From contig NZ_CP069356.1 in the NCBI RefSeq assembly GCF_016864375.1, positions 434,001-498,000 of the forward strand: a stretch of DNA of 64,000 nucleotides. Reading direction: 5' to 3'. A program made the position numbers and the translations under genes. A model generated the notes under the pieces. That model was not told the DNA's origin, searched no databases, and saw only the letters and a program-made list of their open reading frames with translations. This document shows positions 61,393 through 64,000 of this stretch, piece by piece; the stretch's first letter is position 1, and every line of letters starts with the position of its first letter. Origin of the DNA: Microvirga sp. VF16. GTDB lineage: Bacteria; Pseudomonadota; Alphaproteobacteria; Rhizobiales; Beijerinckiaceae.

Positions 61393-62669
61393 ATGGCACC
61401 CTATCAATCCCGTAAGCCCGTCTGGCATGATCCACGAGCCGTGGTGCTGCTGATGGCGGCATCGCTCACGACCATGGCCAACGCCACCATCAGTCCCGCG
61501 CTCCCCGGGCTAGAGCGCCTGTTCGCGGATGATCCGAACGCCGCGATGCTGGTGCGGCTGCTGGTGCCTGCACCTTCAATCGCCGTTGCCATCCTCGCGC
61601 CGTTCGCGGGTATCGTCGCCGATCGGTACGGTCGGCGACGGATGCTCCTGACCGGGGTCGGTCTCTTCGTGCTGGCCGGATGCGCAGGACTGCTCCTTCC
61701 TGATCTTCCGGCCATCTTTGTCAGCCGACTGATCCTGGGGGACGCCGTCGCCCTCATCATGACGGCCCAGACCGCGCTCGTCGGCGACTACTTCACCGGT
61801 GCCGGCCGAAACGCGCTGACAGGCTTCAGATATCGGCCCGCAATTTCGGCGGACTCGCGTTCATCTCGCTCGCCGGATGGTTTGCCGTGATCTCGCCGCG
61901 TCTGCCCTTTGCCATCTACGGAGTTGCCGCGCTCTTCCTGCCATTGATGTGGAAGGTCGTCGTCGACCCGCAACGGACCTCATCCGATCCCGGCGCCAGC
62001 CCGCAGGACAACTCTCCGACCCCCTCGTCATGGGGTTTCGCCCTCGCGTCGCTCGTGCTCCTTCAGGCCGTCACGAACATGATCTTCTTCGTCATGCCGA
62101 CCCAGTTGTCGTTCTTCTTCGAGCGGGCTGGCTACGATAGCCCGGTGATGACCGGATCGGCGCTTGGCGTCCTGATGCTCTCGGGCGGCTGTTTCGCGCT
62201 GCTGTATGGCCGGGTCCAGCAGGCCATCGGACATGTCGGCATCTTCGCGTTGGGGTATGGTGCGATGGCAACCGGGTTTCTGCTGCTGGCCCATGCTTCG
62301 ACACCTCCAGTGTGGTTCGTCGCGGCCTCAGCCATCGGAGCGGGCTACGCACTGGTCTCGCCGGGCTTCGTGACCCTTGCCCTGGGGATTACGCCAATCC
62401 GGAGGAGAGGGATGGCTGGCGGGATCCTGACCGCTTCCGTGTTCATCGGTCAGTTCTGTTCGCCCCTCCTGAGCACGCCGTTGATCGCGGCATACGGCTA
62501 CGAGGGGCTGTTCCAGATCGTCTCATCGATCGTGGCAGTGATGTCCGTTGCCGCCGTCCTGAAGGCATGCGCGATGAGACTTCAGGTATGGAAAGGCGGG
62601 ACGCCATCGATGGAGTGGCGTCATGCGGCGAAACAAGTATCTGCTCCCAGACCGAATTCTGGCGAATGA
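61393..62669 (+). pseudogene. MFS efflux transporter, frameshifted near 61822
   Basis: A 12-helix major facilitator of the kind that MerR proteins control. The first ~145 codons (MAPYQSRKPVWHDPRAVVLL; MANATISPALPGLERLFADD; GIVADRYGRRRMLLTGVGLF) end after GRNALTGF; there the frame slips and hits a stop at 61890. The rest continues in another frame to 62669 (NFGGLAFISLAGWFAVISPR; FVMPTQLSFFFERAGYDSPV; IRRRGMAGGILTASVFIGQF). Only one base (TTCAGATA for TTCCAGATA) need be missing. GAGGA precedes the ATG at 61393. As written no pump is made. Confidence 0.85.
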
Positions 62670-62672
62670 CGC

Positions 62673-62777
62673 CTTTTGGCACTCCAGAGACGTAAGCGCT
62701 TGGTCCGCTTCCGCGGTCATGAGCCGACGTCCCTTGGGTGACTGGAAGGTGAAAGGATGACCCGTTGCGGTCATTCC
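62673..62777. repeat. 105-bp direct repeat, right copy (R2)
   Basis: Second copy of the unit at 51211-51315, same orientation. It begins three bases after the end of the broken MFS gene. The block between the copies is about 11.4 kb. Confidence 0.75.
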
Positions 62778-63184
62778 GATGATGCGGCTGACTGCAACCA
62801 ATCTGAGATTTCCCGAGCGCAGGGGCTAGTCCATGCTACGTCATCGTGACAAGCGAGCGGAGGGTCCCAGCCGAATACCATTAGTCCAGAAACCCGGCCC
62901 CTGTTCCATTCTGAAGACCTTATTGCTCGGGGCAACCCCCCTCGACAAAATCGACGTCTTTCCGGCGTACGAGCCAAGCGGACCGTCGTCCGGCAAGGCC
63001 ATCCGCAAGAACTGCTCACACGCGGGAAAAAGTCCGCGGCGAATGGCTGAGATAGGAAAGGGCAGCGGCCTGCCAACCCTTTAACCCAAAGGGCTGATAC
63101 AGAAGCGTCGCCTTGCTCTCCTGGCAGCTTCGGGCATAGCATGTCCGGCAAAAGACTTTCCGGGTATCCGGATGGGAGGAAGCG
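62778..63184. other. Intergenic between repeat R2 and the PhnD-like gene
   Basis: About 400 bases with overlapping short frames on both strands and no recognisable protein. It must hold the promoter of the PhnD-like gene. Confidence 0.35.
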
Positions 63185-64000
63185 ATGGATCGCCCCGGGC
63201 TTTCACGCCGGGAGGTGGTTTCAGGCATCCTGGCACTGGCAACGGTGACCGGCGTTCCCCCAGCCGTTGCCGCGCCCGAAGAACTCAGGTTCGGCCTGAC
63301 CCCGGTCTTCCTCACCTCCGACCTCGAGCTTCTCGACCGCCTGCGCTCGTACCTGGAGCACGCGACGGGCTTCCCGGTCCGGCTGGTCACACGGCGCACG
63401 TACCAGGAGATCACCTCGCTCCTCCTCTCGGGACAGCTCGACGCGGCCTGGATCTGCGGCTACCCGTTCGTGGCGAACCAGCCGAGGCTGGCGCTCGTCG
63501 CGGTCCCGGTCTGGCGCGGCAGGCCGCTCTACCGCTCCTACCTCATCACCGGACGGGACAGGCAAGCGGATGGTCTCAAGGCCCTGAAGGGTGACGTCCA
63601 CGCCTTCTCCGACCCAGACAGCAACTCGGGCTGGCTGGTGACCGCGGCGGCGCTCGCCCGGGACAACCGGACGCCGGAGCGGTTCTTCGGCCGGACGATC
63701 TTCACCTACGGCCACCGGAACGTCATCCGCGCCGTCGCGTCCGGACTGGCCATGAGCGGCAGCGTCGACGGCTACGTCTACGAAGTCATGCGCGAGACCG
63801 AGCCGGATCTCATTGCCCCGACCAAGGTCATCCGCCAGTCCGAGCCCATGGGGTTCCCGCCGATCGCCTGCGCGGCCAGCATCATGGACGCTTCCAGGAC
63901 CGAGGCGCTGCGGACCGCGCTCGTCCGGATGGCCGACCACCCGGACGGCCAGGCCGTCCTGCGGTTGCTGCGCCTGGACGGGTTCAGCATAGAGGCGCCC
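63185..64000 (+). CDS. PhnD-like phosphate/phosphonate binding protein, 3' end outside window
   Basis: The first 272 residues of a periplasmic binding protein, cut by the window edge. A Tat-like signal (SRREVVSGILALATVTGVPP, with SRR) is followed by ELRFGLTPVFLTSDLELLDR, RRTYQEITSLLLSGQLDAAW, ICGYPFVANQPRLALVAVPV, HAFSDPDSNSGWLVTAAALA and VASGLAMSGSVDGYVYEVMR, typical of PhnD/SsuA-type proteins of phosphonate, phosphite or sulfonate ABC importers. GGAGGAAG lies six bases before the ATG. A histidine kinase or ABC permease could follow outside the window. Confidence 0.85.
   Translation, partial: MDRPGLSRREVVSGILALATVTGVPPAVAAPEELRFGLTPVFLTSDLELLDRLRSYLEHATGFPVRLVTRRTYQEITSLLLSGQLDAAWICGYPFVANQPRLALVAVPVWRGRPLYRSYLITGRDRQADGLKALKGDVHAFSDPDSNSGWLVTAAALARDNRTPERFFGRTIFTYGHRNVIRAVASGLAMSGSVDGYVYEVMRETEPDLIAPTKVIRQSEPMGFPPIACAASIMDASRTEALRTALVRMADHPDGQAVLRLLRLDGFSIEAP

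Overview
This window is high-GC bacterial DNA that looks like an accessory region of an alphaproteobacterium of the order Hyphomicrobiales. Family-level clues are a MucR-type regulator, two DUF6894-type small proteins, PAS-rich histidine kinases, a HWE kinase, FixJ-like regulators and an AapJ-like binding protein. Methylobacteriaceae (Microvirga or Methylobacterium) would fit best; that is inference from protein style only. No rRNA, tRNA, CRISPR array or replication gene was seen, so chromosome and plasmid cannot be told apart.

Layout. 0-5.4 kb: the start of a sigma factor gene, an NTF2-like protein, a broken arsenate reductase, a stop-interrupted monooxygenase-like gene, a PRC-barrel protein, two tiny genes and a MucR regulator. 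5.4-13.2 kb: a complete IS6-type element, a FABP-like protein, a coupled VWA/DnaJ pair, a GlxA-type regulator divergent from a methyltransferase, and a frameshifted spermidine-synthase-like membrane protein. 13.2-20.4 kb: an IS21-family element (14100-20017) that has cut off an M28 peptidase gene on one side and an IS6-type transposase on the other. Its own istA is split by a 3.3-kb serine-recombinase element (15045-18370).

20.4-31.4 kb is sparse and in part AT-richer. It holds a multi-PAS histidine kinase, a HWE kinase, a truncated receiver-domain gene, a FixJ-like regulator and small proteins. 31.4-35 kb holds a decayed IS5-type element and an ISL3 element with 23-bp inverted repeats. 35-45.9 kb: an in-frame AI-2E-transporter/pirin fusion, a kinase/response-regulator pair, second copies of two small protein families first met at 25-29 kb, a polar amino-acid binding protein, an NTF2-like protein, a SARP/BTAD-type activator with TPRs and an HELVH protein. 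46-51 kb: an internally deleted IS110 and a 1228-aa subtilase with a very long low-complexity region.

51.2-62.8 kb is a metabolic and regulatory block bracketed by two 105-bp direct repeats. It runs AraC regulator / TPR protein / MFS / small membrane protein / PatB-type C-S lyase, then a TetR regulator divergent from an SDR, an amine-oxidase/alcohol-dehydrogenase fused frame and a broken ChrR-like cupin, then a MerR regulator divergent from a frameshifted MFS pump. The TetR and MerR intergenic regions contain clear operator-like palindromes. The window ends inside a PhnD-like periplasmic binding protein gene.

The dominant theme is genome decay and mosaicism. At least eight genes show one frameshift or stop, two frames are gene fusions, and seven insertion sequences of five families are present, most of them broken. 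The most unusual points are the two fusions, the nested transposon with a dinucleotide repeated at both junctions, the A9 tract that separates two overlapping frames inside it, and the direct-repeat-bracketed block. Because so many lesions are single-base, assembly error must be excluded before they are read as biology.
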